A stretch of 64,000 nucleotides of DNA, taken from positions 8,398,636 through 8,462,635 of the forward strand of contig OX422183.1 in NCBI GenBank assembly GCA_949130485.1, in the 5' to 3' direction. Position numbers and translations under genes: made by a program. This DNA is from Agelas oroides. Taxonomy: Eukaryota; Porifera; Demospongiae; Agelasida; Agelasidae. The notes beneath the pieces were generated by a model that saw nothing but the letters and a program-made list of their open reading frames with translations, did not search any database and had not been told where the DNA came from. The first letter of the stretch is position 1. Each line of letters opens with the position of its first letter. Below are positions 1 to 8,599 of the stretch, in pieces.

Positions 1-236
1 TCTAGCGCCAACAGGAAACAATGTGCGGGCGTCATTTTTGGTACACCAGGTACCACGTACCTCAGCTACAGTCTTGTGGTATCACCGAATGTTTACGCAG
101 TTTTCCCTCCGCATTTGAGTGTCCGAATATACCTGTCGTCCGATGATTGCTAACTTACTCTACATGGAAAATACAGTATATAGTTCTAATTCTGTATAGT
201 TCATGTGTGGCAGAAGGACTGAAAATGAGAATCACC

Positions 237-348
237 CTGTTAGGATATAGCCTCATTCCCAGGCTCTCCCCTTGCCCCGACGAAAAATAAAAATGGAGGG
301 TGAGAGCCTGGTATCAATTTGCCTGGGAATGAGGCTACTGTTAGGATA
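237..348. mobile_element. 90-bp foldback element with 11-bp target-site duplication
   Basis: The core 248-337 begins TAGCCTCATTCCCAGGC and ends with its reverse complement GCCTGGGAATGAGGCTA, giving 17-bp perfect terminal inverted repeats. It is flanked on both sides by CTGTTAGGATA (237-247 and 338-348), an 11-bp direct repeat that reads as a target-site duplication. A duplication of 9-11 bp is typical of Mutator-like elements, so a MULE-derived miniature element is the inference. Related short TAGCCTCGTTC elements occur near 57855 and 58031. It has no coding capacity. Confidence 0.8.
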
Positions 349-1320
349 ATGTTTGGTGCTCATTCTTTTTCCAGCTGCTTTATATGGAGAGTCTGTAGGC
401 TACTTCTGACAGTTCAAGATCAGAATTCTTAATTTGTGTGACTTAGCAATAGAACACCAGAATAGTTCTGTTGATTATGCTCCCTTGTGAATTTTATTCT
501 AGCAGAAAAAGTCCCATCAACATAGGTGCTCCTGTGTGTACGCACATGTGTGTGTGCATGTGTGTGGGAGGGGGAGGTCTTCCACATCACTCATTGCCTT
601 GTATGTGAACTTGAATGGTGTTGCACTTGTCAGAATCACCTGAGCCTCAACTTGTATCATTTCTAGTGTTAGCTATGTATGCCTCCCTTAGCAGTATATA
701 TATAGCCCACTTGCAGATAGCTCCAGACAGTGCATTCATAAAGCATACCAGGCTGATGTCAGCATGGACTTTCATCCAAGACTATAACAGCCTCCCAAGG
801 TGAAATTTTATGCCAGAGTCAGCTCCGGAGTCCCCCTTTCTCTACCTAAAAAATAAAAATCCGAATCTAGCCTTTCTAAGTGGTAGACTGACCTCATCCT
901 GTGACGAGAGGCCCTTTCAGCAACATTGCACCCATCGTGACTTTGTCAATGGAGTCGTTTATTTACCGCACTTCTTGGCCTTGGAATGTCAGTTAATCAC
1001 ATGATCATGTCCTATCCTCTGCGCTGTAACATTCAGAATGTCTCTGGTTTGAATACCAGCGCAATTTCACAATGATTTATCTGTCACTTTCTTGGTTAAT
1101 TTCAATGATCTAGAGAATGCTAGAGAAAATTCATGACCTCAATAATCCTTCACTCTCCTTCCCTCCCTACCCATCTCCCAGCTCTGATTCATCATCTTCT
1201 CTCGATCCTCCTCCTTCACCATCCCTTGCCACCTGCATTTTCACTTTTCTTCATCTCTTATGCAGTTATGCAACTAAACGGCTTGAATTTGCATTATCAG
1301 TTGTGCTTTCTCTGCTACAG
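349..1320. other. Stretch without recognisable gene
   Basis: I see no convincing exon here. A short TG/CA-rich simple repeat lies at about 535-570. The final ~130 bases are strongly pyrimidine-rich and end in TGCTACAG at 1320, the 3' splice site of the next exon, so at least the right part is probably intron. Confidence 0.5.
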
Positions 1321-1635
1321 TCCCACCCTCCCAGCCTACAAATGTCTCCATTCAGAGCATGGATATTGGACCGACATTTGCAAGAGTCTGCTGGCAGCTT
1401 CCTATATCCAAAGGCATCCCTACCGTCTCCCACCATGTGATCACAATCACTCAAGTTAATGGATTGGCAGACCCTCTCACTTTCACCACTACTGATGCTA
1501 CTAGAGACTTCAATGTGACCGGGCTGGCTCCAGGTACCACTTATGAGTTCCGTGTGGCGGCCATTTCTGAATCTGGGATGCTTGTTGGGCAAAGTCTACA
1601 GAGTGATCCATTATCAGTCACTACAAATTTCACTG
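1321..1635 (+). CDS. Fibronectin type III domain exon (exon A), partial gene
   Basis: Internal exon of about 105 residues encoding one fibronectin type III domain. The splice acceptor is TGCTACAG ending at 1320 and the donor is CACTG|GTACTA after 1635. It enters and leaves in phase 1, the usual symmetric pattern of FnIII exons. Visible family features are the N-terminal proline-rich start (PPSQPTNVSIQS), the core Trp in ARVCWQLP, and the F/G-strand signature LAPGTTYEFRVAAISESG. FnIII domains are beta sandwiches, usually extracellular, that mediate adhesion or ligand binding. Exons B and C follow in the same phase and strand and are probably part of the same protein. The start codon and any signal peptide lie outside the window or were not recognised. 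Confidence 0.8.
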
Positions 1636-1788
1636 GTACTATGGAGTTGTGTGTGTGTGTGTCTGTGTGTCTGTGTGGGTAACTGCACAAATAATGAGTT
1701 ATTGATCTGCAAAGTGCCAAAGGTAACTGTGAATGGTCACAGTGTGTACCTGACGAATCTAGTGTAACTGAGTCTCTCCTGTCCTCAG

Positions 1789-2079
1789 TTCCTGCTCCTG
1801 TGTGCCCCGCTCCACCAACTTCCTCCAATGGTGTGATCACAGTCCATTGGAACTACACACACACAGGGGGTCTGAAGCTCACACAGGTCATCGTAACTGC
1901 AACCAACGGCATATTTCTAACTGAACTAGATGTTCCAAATGGAAACCTGACAGACCCCTCTCGGACGTACCTCAACATAAGCAACTTCATTGCAGGGTTT
2001 ACGTACACCTTCACTGTGACTGCATACAATCAGCTTGGCAGCAGCACTACACAGTGTAATCCTGTTATGCATCGAATAG
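1789..2079 (+). CDS. Fibronectin type III domain exon (exon B)
   Basis: Internal exon of 97 codons, phase 1 to phase 1. The acceptor is CTGTCCTCAG ending at 1788 and the donor is GAATAG|GTACAT. It begins with proline-rich residues (PAPVCPAPP), then has the core Trp of the B strand in ITVHWNYTHTGG. The C-terminal half shows the FnIII pattern IAGFTYTFTVTAYNQLGSS. Candidate N-glycosylation sites are NYT, NLT and NIS, consistent with an extracellular protein. The preceding intron (1636-1788) holds a GT-rich simple repeat at about 1648-1680. A partial, decayed copy of this exon lies downstream at about 2469-2590. Confidence 0.8.
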
Positions 2080-2304
2080 GTACATGTCAGAATGTATTTT
2101 CACCTACAGATCTCATTATTCGGTTGTGAGTTTCAATTGCATCACTTCATTCAATGTGCTATAGTAGCACCTAGCTGTACGTGCTGTGTAGATGCGTCAG
2201 GTATTCATGCGTCTATGAAATGCATATATGCCCTGAGGGGGGTGGGGGTAGAGTGTTACCAATGCTTGGCGTTCAAGTGTGCCAGCTGTGTTTGGTTCTA
2301 ATTT

Positions 2305-2455
2305 ACAAACAAGTTACATTTCCCAGACGGAACAGCATTTGCTCTTTGGGTACATGCTGCTCCTTCTGGAAAATGTAACTATTATTTTTGTTTCTAACCT
2401 CCATATAAGGAACAAAAATAATAGTTACATTTTCCAGGAAATGTAACTTGTTTGT
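2305..2455. repeat. Nested double inverted repeat (foldback element)
   Basis: Two inverted repeats sit one inside the other. The outer arms 2305-2323 and 2437-2455 are 19-bp perfect complements (ACAAACAAGTTACATTTCC). The inner arms 2368-2392 and 2411-2435 are 25-bp perfect complements. Both arm sets share the ..GGAAA(A)TGTAAC.. core, so the unit looks like one small inverted-repeat element inserted into, or duplicated with, another copy of itself. It lies directly before the decayed copy of exon B. Confidence 0.75.
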
Positions 2456-2468
2456 TGGATTCTTGCGG

Positions 2469-2590
2469 CTGATGTTCCAAATGGAAACCTGACCAACCCC
2501 TCTCATATATACCTCAACATAGACACCTTCATTGGAGGGTTTTCGTACACCTTCAGTGTGAATCAGCTTGGCAGTAGTGTAATCCTGTTA
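2469..2590 (+). pseudogene. Decayed partial duplicate of FnIII exon B
   Basis: This stretch matches the 3' half of exon B (from GATGTTCCAAATGGAAACCT onward, through the CTTCATTG.AGGGTTT and GTACACCTTCA segments). It has lost the middle of the last strand (a deletion before AATCAGCTTGG) and a further run before GTGTAATCCTG. It has no own acceptor or in-frame context, so it is best read as a dead exon copy from a local tandem duplication. Confidence 0.65.
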
Positions 2591-2803
2591 GACATCAAGC
2601 ATATTATGTCTTCACTTTCTATGGATTGTTATTTTAATTGTGTCAGCAAAAACGGTACAATGCACTTTGGTCAACCAGTTTGTTTTGAACACTTGTACAA
2701 TCATGTATTTTGGTGTTCTCTCCAAAAGGAGGGAGGGACATAGGTATATGGTCATTTGATGATGTTGCTCTTTTGTCAAGCAATAAACACATCCCTTCTA
2801 CAG

Positions 2804-3112
2804 GTATCCCCCAAGTCCCTGAGACTCCCTATGGCAGACCAAATGGTGCTGGCCATGTCTTACTTACCCTTCGCACACCAGCTTCTGGTAGAATGCCTTC
2901 TGGGATGTTTTATTTCATTGTCAGCTTCACGCAAGCATCCAACAGTATGGAGGGTTCCCGTGCACTAGATGCCTCTGACTACATGGATGGACAGGATCGT
3001 CACTTCACGATAGATGGTCTGATGGAGGGAGAGCGATATCTGTTCAGTGCACAGGCACAAAATCAGTTTGGTTCCTCACCATTCTCAGGAAATTCTGACT
3101 TACTTGAAGCTG
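2804..3112 (+). CDS. Fibronectin type III domain exon (exon C)
   Basis: Internal exon of 103 codons, phase 1 to phase 1. The acceptor is CCCTTCTACAG ending at 2803 and the donor is GAAGCTG|GTATAAGT after 3112. The translation starts IPQVPETPYGRPNG and ends with the FnIII F/G-strand pattern MEGERYLFSAQAQNQFGSS. The A/B strand Trp is replaced (HVLLTLRTPASG), so this is a divergent domain. It is the third consecutive symmetric exon of the same plus-strand gene. A decayed copy of its 3' third follows at about 3145-3256, the same arrangement as seen after exon B. Confidence 0.7.
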
Positions 3113-3144
3113 GTATAAGTTGTATGTGTGTGTGTGTGACCAAC

Positions 3145-3256
3145 TGGACGGTTTGATGGAGGGATAACAGTATATACCTGTTCATTGCACAAGCACAAAA
3201 TCAGTTTGGTTCTTCGCCATTCTTCTGAAATCCTGGTTTAATTGTTGCTGGTATAC
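3145..3256 (+). pseudogene. Decayed partial duplicate of FnIII exon C
   Basis: Matches the last part of exon C: GGTTTGATGGAGGGA, then GTTCATTGCACAAGCACAAA, then CAGTTTGGTTCTTCGCC, followed by a premature TGA in the equivalent of the SGNSD segment. Several substitutions and small indels are visible and there is no credible acceptor, so this is a non-functional copy. The end resembles the exon donor region (GCTGGTATAC). Confidence 0.65.
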
Positions 3257-4562
3257 AGGTAGCTATGATGTGTGTTGCACTTTGAGTCGGGTATTTGATT
3301 TGCTTTCTTCTTTGGAGGCACTTGTTTGTGCGTGATGTAGTTTTCAAGCACCTTAATGTGAGGCTGCTAATCTTGCACTGTCTGTTCTTGGTGGTGTGGC
3401 TTACATAGTTACACACGAATGTTTGTCACACTTAGAAATGCAAACATCTGTCATGCTTAGGAATGCAATTGTCCCCAGTGAAGCAGCAGTGCTATAGCAG
3501 CCTTATTGCTTCATACCAAGGTTAGCAGAGTGCAGCCAGTACATGCTAGCACCAAAAAAGCAAGGCAAAGAGCTAGATAGAGTGGACCAAAAACTGAAGG
3601 AAGTGGAGTCCAAGGGGCCAGCAGAGCACAGTTAATGCCTTGCAACAACGGCAAGAGGCAAGCAGACTAAATTGAAAAGACAGCGTAATGAAGTTACTAT
3701 ACCAGACCATTGCACTAGGCGAAAACTGCAACACCTTGCTAATGTCTGCAAACTTCATAAGAAACCACATGCACGTGAATTATGCTGTCCTAGTGGTATA
3801 TGGCCCTTTGTAGTTGCCTGACATCACTTATTTGTGGCCAGGTGAATCCTCCAACACTTAAAAGGAAACACTAAGAACCCTTTTTAGCTCATTGTGATGC
3901 TTGGCTATTTGTGTGTGCAAAGCTAGCTGGAGTGAGTTTGAATGTTTGTGAGTATGCTGGAAAGGCTGAGAGCCATCCTGGAAAAATGAGTTTCATCACA
4001 CAGTTTATGAATTTTCATCAGCCATGTTGGCTCTGCCTGTAAATATGATAAGCTCTGAAAATGCTGCAGTACAAAACGAGAGCTTTTTCTAATGTACACT
4101 TGCACCTAAAATGGCTTCATGTTGAGTATAGCTATCTACTATCAACTGCTGATTGTCTACAACATACTGTCCAGATGGTGGGTGTAGAAACTATATGGGA
4201 GTTGCACACTCTTATTGTAATGAACTTTTGATCTGAGATACAATCCCTGTGATGTCTAGCATAAGTCTAGACACAGTCTCTTTGACATCTGGCACTACCG
4301 ACAGTCAACACTGAATGAACCATTGGCTTACGAAATGCTCAAAATCAAGGGCGTAAACTGAGACATTGCTCTTATCCTTCCACAATATAGATATAGTGGA
4401 TTAAGGAAGCATTTATTTTTGTTTTAGTTTTAATTACTAAAATGAAGAATGTATTACTAAAATGCATTTTAGTTTTAGGTTTAGTTAACTATGAAACAAC
4501 ACTTCTATAGAAACCTTCAACTGGGTCATTGCTCAAGATGATCTTTTCGTCTTTTTCATCAG
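3257..4562. other. Probable intron, no gene recognised
   Basis: No exon could be supported. A patch at about 3650-3790 has a short basic open stretch on the plus strand (lysine/arginine-rich, TKLKRQRNE) that may be an old coding remnant, but stops lie close upstream and it is not assigned. At about 4410-4490 there is a TTTTAGTTTTA-like low-complexity run. The stretch ends in TTTTTCATCAG, the acceptor of the next exon. Confidence 0.4.
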
Positions 4563-4670
4563 GTGTCATGACACAGACTACTCCCAACACAGATATAACA
4601 CCAACTACCCTAAGTACAGATGTCACACCAACTACCCTCAGAACAGATGTCACACCGACAACCTTCACAG
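4563..4670 (+). CDS. Thr/Pro-rich stalk-like exon, 3' end interrupted by a repeat
   Basis: The acceptor TTTTTCATCAG ends at 4562 and the reading frame (phase 1, as in the FnIII exons) gives GVMTQTTPNTDITPTTL followed by two more copies of an imperfect unit TD(I/V)TPTTL. Such Thr/Pro repeats are typical of O-glycosylated stalks between extracellular domains and the membrane. The frame runs on into an interspersed repeat that starts at about 4668 and stops at a TAG at 4784-4786. I see no good donor before the repeat, so the true 3' end of the exon may have been lost or replaced by repeat sequence. Membership of the FnIII gene is an inference from strand and phase. Confidence 0.5.
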
Positions 4671-5887
4671 CTTGTCTACGGGAGGAGCTCATTCACGAGT
4701 GGAAGCAAGCGTTACTAAAACTAAACAACTCACGGCTCTGTTCCACATACAACCACTCTTCAGCTTTCTTCTCTACTGCAGTGTAGTACCAACGATCATA
4801 GATAATAGAGAAGGATATGGATTGGAAACGCAATGATTTCGCGTTCTATTCACGTTACGCATTATGTCGTTTTAGAATAGACAAGTGAAGCTACCAGAAT
4901 TGACGAAAATCGCTTCTACAAGCTGTTCCTCGACCCAGGAGGTCTCACAAGACTTGAATAAAGCCGGCGTAGTGGCATTAAATTTGATCTAAATGGAACT
5001 CGACCAATTCTTTGCCTGGTATGCATTTCAGAGCGGCTTGTCAGCGTTCGAAAGCTACTATTGGAAGCTACTGCTCCGCCCCCTACTAGATCCACTGCTC
5101 CTTGCTAATGCCACGTTGCAACACAGTGAGCCCAGTACGAATTATATCTCTGATATGAAACCTTGGGAAGCTACCGTTACTGACTTGTAGTCCCACAAAC
5201 ACTTGTACCGTGTACCGTCTACAAAGCTGGATTTCTCCCGGCCTATCATCCGTTATTTTTTGCCAATGCCATGTTGCAATACAACAGCTCCAGTACAAAT
5301 TATATCTCTGAAATGGAACTTTGAGAAGCTCTTGATAGTGACTTGTAGTCCCACAAAGGTTTGTTTTGCCATTTTACACATAAAAGGCTGGATTTCTCCC
5401 ATCTTACACTGCTTATGGGGACTTGTTATTAACTTCGTACAATATAACAATGCATGACAAATTGCATGATCCTACTAGCTGGTTCTGGTATAATGGCTAC
5501 AGTCCCACAAAGGTACCGCATTCCTGTGATTTTCAATGCGTAACGCATAACACGGATAAGATCAAAGGGCATGCCGCATTCAGTATGGGCGTTAATGGCA
5601 GATTGATCACGTGAGTTACGTGCGTTTCCAATCCATATCCTACTCTACTATCTATGCAACGATATATTGCGCATTCTAGTTAAAGCCCAGCCCAGCACTC
5701 GAAGCACCGGGCCACGGTCACCTACTAGGCTTGGTATACGATCGCAAGGCCTGGGCCTACCCAATGAGTACAGCCTTGGCCACTGTGGCCTTTCTGCTGC
5801 TTCTAGACACAAGCTTGCTTTCACAAGCAGGCATTACGCACTACTCACAGCTACTAACACTACAGCACTCTACTAAACTCCTTTTTT
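4668..5887 (+). mobile_element. Interspersed repeat copy 1, split by an inner element
   Basis: The halves 4668-4796 and 5657-~5887 together match, in the opposite orientation, the uninterrupted copy at 7837-8174. Shared landmarks are CAGCTTGTCTA at one end, AACAACTCACGGCT, GCCCAGCCCAGCACT, GGCCACTGTGGCC, and CACTCTACTAAACTCC at the other end. The insertion of the inner element (4797-5656) is shown by the intact sequence ACCAACGATATATTGCG in copy 2. No clear target duplication of the outer repeat was found, so its class is unknown. Its left end abuts the Thr-rich exon. Confidence 0.7.
4797..5656. mobile_element. 860-bp inverted-repeat element nested in the repeat above
   Basis: The terminal inverted repeats are 36 bp (4797-4832 and 5621-5656), starting CATAGATARTAGAG and containing GGATATGGATTGG, with two mismatches. 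They are flanked by the direct repeat CAACGAT (4790-4796 and 5657-5663), extended to 8 bp with one mismatch. A 7-8 bp duplication suggests hAT-like transposition. Inside are two diverged direct copies of about 160 bp, both ending GACTTGTAGTCCCACAAA. No transposase frame is visible, so it is non-autonomous. Confidence 0.8.
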
Positions 5888-5905
5888 TTTTTCTTTTCTC
5901 TTTTA

Positions 5906-6243
5906 AGTCGATCTAAGCTTATCTTCAAAGTTCCGACCACCACATGAGGCACCCTGTATTTTTGAGGTCGACAAACCTGAAATCCAAGCTGATAGACTTC
6001 TTTGTCTTCTTAATCGGTTAGCAAATAGTCAGTTTTGGGAGTCTTCAACTGTTCTCGGTCCATATAATTGGAAATTTTCCCAGCTTCCTGTCGGCATTGG
6101 CATCCAATAATGCATTTATAATTGGCATCCAATAATTTATAGTTGGCATCCAATAATGCAATTATAATTAAGTTAATTAAGATGTGGCCTGGCAGAATCC
6201 CTGGTGTGGTGGTCGGAACTTTGAAGATAAGCTTAGATTGACT
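5906..6243. mobile_element. TA-flanked MITE with ~39-bp terminal inverted repeats
   Basis: The terminal repeats 5906-5944 and 6205-6243 (start AGTCRATCTAAGCTTATC, end CCGACCACCACA) differ at one position. TA dinucleotides flank both ends (5904-5905 and 6244-6245), as expected for Tc1/mariner-type insertion. The interior contains three short tandem units based on GGCATCCAATAAT at about 6099-6165. It has no coding capacity. Confidence 0.8.
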
Positions 6244-6885
6244 TATTTATTTTATTTATTTTATTTTTATTTTTTGTGGAAAAAAAAGCAGTGACTAGAG
6301 TGGTAACTGCATCCCAAGTGAAAAGTATCGGGTGTAGGTGGCAGGCCATTTCGTCCTACCCATAACAGACCATTGAGCAGATCCACTAGAGGCACACACT
6401 TCCATGGTGCATGGTGAGCAAGCAGCAAGGGCACAAACTTTGACTAAGAGAAACCCACTAACTACACATAGTGTGGAAGCCTGGCTAGATTAGGGCAAAA
6501 GTGGAACAGGGAACAGGGGATTGGGGTTAGGTGCACAATCCAACTTCTAACATTACATAGTCATTGGGTGTAGAGTGAAGTGAAGCTTACTTTGTATTGC
6601 CAATTAGAAGAGGGGTGCTAATAGGTGGTAATTGAAGCCATGTAGAGGCAAGATGATACAAAGGCAGCCAACTTGCTGGGCAGAAGATGGCCATGCTACT
6701 GTTGTATGCATCTATATCTAAATTGTATAGAAAATAAGAACACCACACATATGCTATACTGAAAGACATCAGTCGGTGTTGTAAAGAAGCACCATTGCCA
6801 TCAAAAGCTCTGTGGAGGCATGGCATGTGCTGTAGTGAGCAAGCCTGTAGCGAAGTGCGCACTTCACTTAAGTATCAAAGTGACT
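6244..6885. other. Stretch without gene; repeat-like remnant
   Basis: An AT-rich start is followed by sequence whose part AGCAGCAAGGGCACAAA ... GGTGCACAATC at about 6420-6542 resembles the segment at about 59858-59922. It is therefore probably another old interspersed repeat. No gene is supported. Confidence 0.4.
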
Positions 6886-7397
6886 CAGTGGCGTAGCCAG
6901 ATTACAGTCGATGCTAGGGCACAGCGTGGGCACAGTACGTTTGTGGGAATTTCAGCGCAAAACGAAGGAACAAAGTTGGGGGGTGAGGGGGGGGGATGCT
7001 CCCCCAGAAAATTTTGGAATTTTTGAGCTTACCAGGTCAGTTCTGAGTCTATTTCAGGCCATACCATCGCCTTGAATCAGGAGCATTCCCACTATGCCGG
7101 ATTTGTGCGCGGTGTAAAGTCGCTTCATTACTCACGGCAAACTCGCGTGCAGTGAGATCAGGGGAGAGTACGAGACTTCGTTATAATAACAGTAAGTCTC
7201 GTACGCTCCCCTGATCCCACTGCACGCGATTTCTGAGGATACAGATAGCTATCTGCGCTGCTAGATTAGCACCCGATCGCGGTCGACAACGGCACTTTCG
7301 GCGTCGATAATTTGCAAGCGCGCCTGCAGTTGGTGGGGCACGGCCTCCAGTTACTGGGGCACGTGCCCCAGTGTGCCCCAGCTTGGCTACGCCACTG
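6886..7397. mobile_element. hAT-type MITE with 8-bp target-site duplication
   Basis: The element begins CAGTGGCGTAGCCA and ends TGGCTACGCCACTG, a perfect 14-bp terminal inverted repeat of the form seen in many animal hAT elements. It is bounded by the 8-bp direct repeat AAGTGACT (6878-6885 and 7398-7405), the duplication length expected of hAT transposases. The interior has a G-rich tract at about 6977-6998, a long hairpin (7144-7228), and GGGGCAC/GTGCCCC segments near the right end. No transposase frame is visible, so it is non-autonomous. Confidence 0.9.
7144..7228. repeat. Long hairpin inside the hAT MITE
   Basis: The arms 7144-7177 and 7195-7228 are 34 bases each, complementary except for two positions, with a 17-base loop. 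The arm ends read CGCGTGCAGTG and ACTGCACGCG. It could be the TIR pair of a smaller element inserted in the MITE, or a structural feature of the MITE itself. Confidence 0.7.
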
Positions 7398-7836
7398 AAG
7401 TGACTTGTAGCTCAGTGTGGCTGTGCTGTATCGGTAATCTGCTACCAGAAAGTTGTAGCTAATAGACCTAGCTTGTTAACAGTGTACCTACCTTAGTTAT
7501 TATACAAGGCTCCAGAGCTGCAAGTCAGGATGAAGTTTAGTGTGGTCACTGAAGTGTCAACGTTTTTGATCATAACTCAGGTTAGCAGTGGTTTTAAAAA
7601 AATATCGCATGTTATCATTTTTGTTGACAAATGTATGGTTCTGTGGATTAGCTCTCGACCTTAGTGCTTGCACAGTAGATACTTCAATGATAACTTTTTC
7701 AAGCTGTGGTGTCAAACTTCCGTAAGTCCTCTCAGGCTTGGAAAGAAAGGCTAAAACATTGAACAGACACATGCACTTTTGTGGCTTTTCATTCATTCAT
7801 TACTATTTCTTTCCACTTGGGGTGTAATTTGCAAAG
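7398..7836. other. Stretch without gene
   Basis: After the 8-bp target duplication, no coding exon, RNA gene or clear repeat is visible. Confidence 0.4.
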
Positions 7837-8174
7837 AAGGAGTTTAGTAGAGTGCTGTAGTGTCAGTAGCTGTAGCTAGAAGCAGCAGAAAGGCCACAGT
7901 GGCCAAGACTGTGTTTGTTGAGTAGCCCTAGGTCTCGAGGCCATATGCCTAGCCTAGTTGGTGACCGTGGCCAGGTGCTTCAAGTGCTGGGCTGGGCTTT
8001 AACTAGAATACGCAATATATCGTTGGTACTACGCTGTATTATCTATCGCCAAAGGAGGTGCAGAGTGGTTGTGTGTGGAACACAGCCGTGAGTTGTTTAG
8101 TGACACAAGGGGGAGAGGTGGGGCTAGTAATGCTTGCTTCCACTCATGAATGAGCCCCTCCCATAGACAAGCTG
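7837..8174 (-). mobile_element. Interspersed repeat copy 2 (uninterrupted)
   Basis: Reverse-complement counterpart of the split repeat at 4668-5887, spanning AAGGAGTTTAGTAG to ATAGACAAGCTG. It is about 338 bp long and shows the empty insertion site ACCAACGATATATTGCG (read on the minus strand). It contains an additional AGCCCCACCTCTCCCCC segment absent from copy 1. No target duplication could be assigned. Confidence 0.7.
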
Positions 8175-8599
8175 AAAATATGCATTCATTGCAGTCAAAG
8201 TTGTCCATTCCAAAAGTAGTGACAAACATGAGTCCAGCCTAACTTTAAGAGTAGCTCTGAACAAAAGCTGGCATCCAGTTGTATTGATTTGAGATACATT
8301 GGTGGTTAGGATGCTACCTACAGTGAGCATGTAGATGCGTCCATCGAGTGGCAATTTTGGGTTCATGAATATATTAATGAGCCACTAAAGCCCTTTTTAA
8401 AATCAGGCAAAGTAAGATTGCCCTAAAGCAAACCCTAACCCAGAAACTAGGAGTAACCCTGGTCCTGACTGTAACCCAGGTTTAAGTTTTCATTAACCTC
8501 TGCCGAGTGACACCTTAAAAACCAAAAGAGATTTAGGGATACATGTAGTACACCAAAAAGTACACAAACAAGGGAGGGGAGTGAAGGGAAATATATAAT
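8175..8599. other. Stretch without gene, left border of the satellite
   Basis: No gene is supported. The part at about 8518-8590 (TTTAGGGATACATG ... CCAAAAAGTACACAAACAAGG) resembles a diverged copy of the inverted-repeat arm at 57686-57827, so an old element may abut the satellite here. Confidence 0.4.

Noticed and set aside
1030-1060. Possible tRNA B-box-like TGGTTTGAATACCAG
   Set aside because: No A box or acceptor-stem pairing is seen at the right distances; no tRNA could be folded by eye.
1117-1592. Overlapping open frames around FnIII exon A on both strands
   Set aside because: They are shadows of the real exon or of the pyrimidine-rich intron before it; only one frame has the FnIII pattern and matching splice phases.
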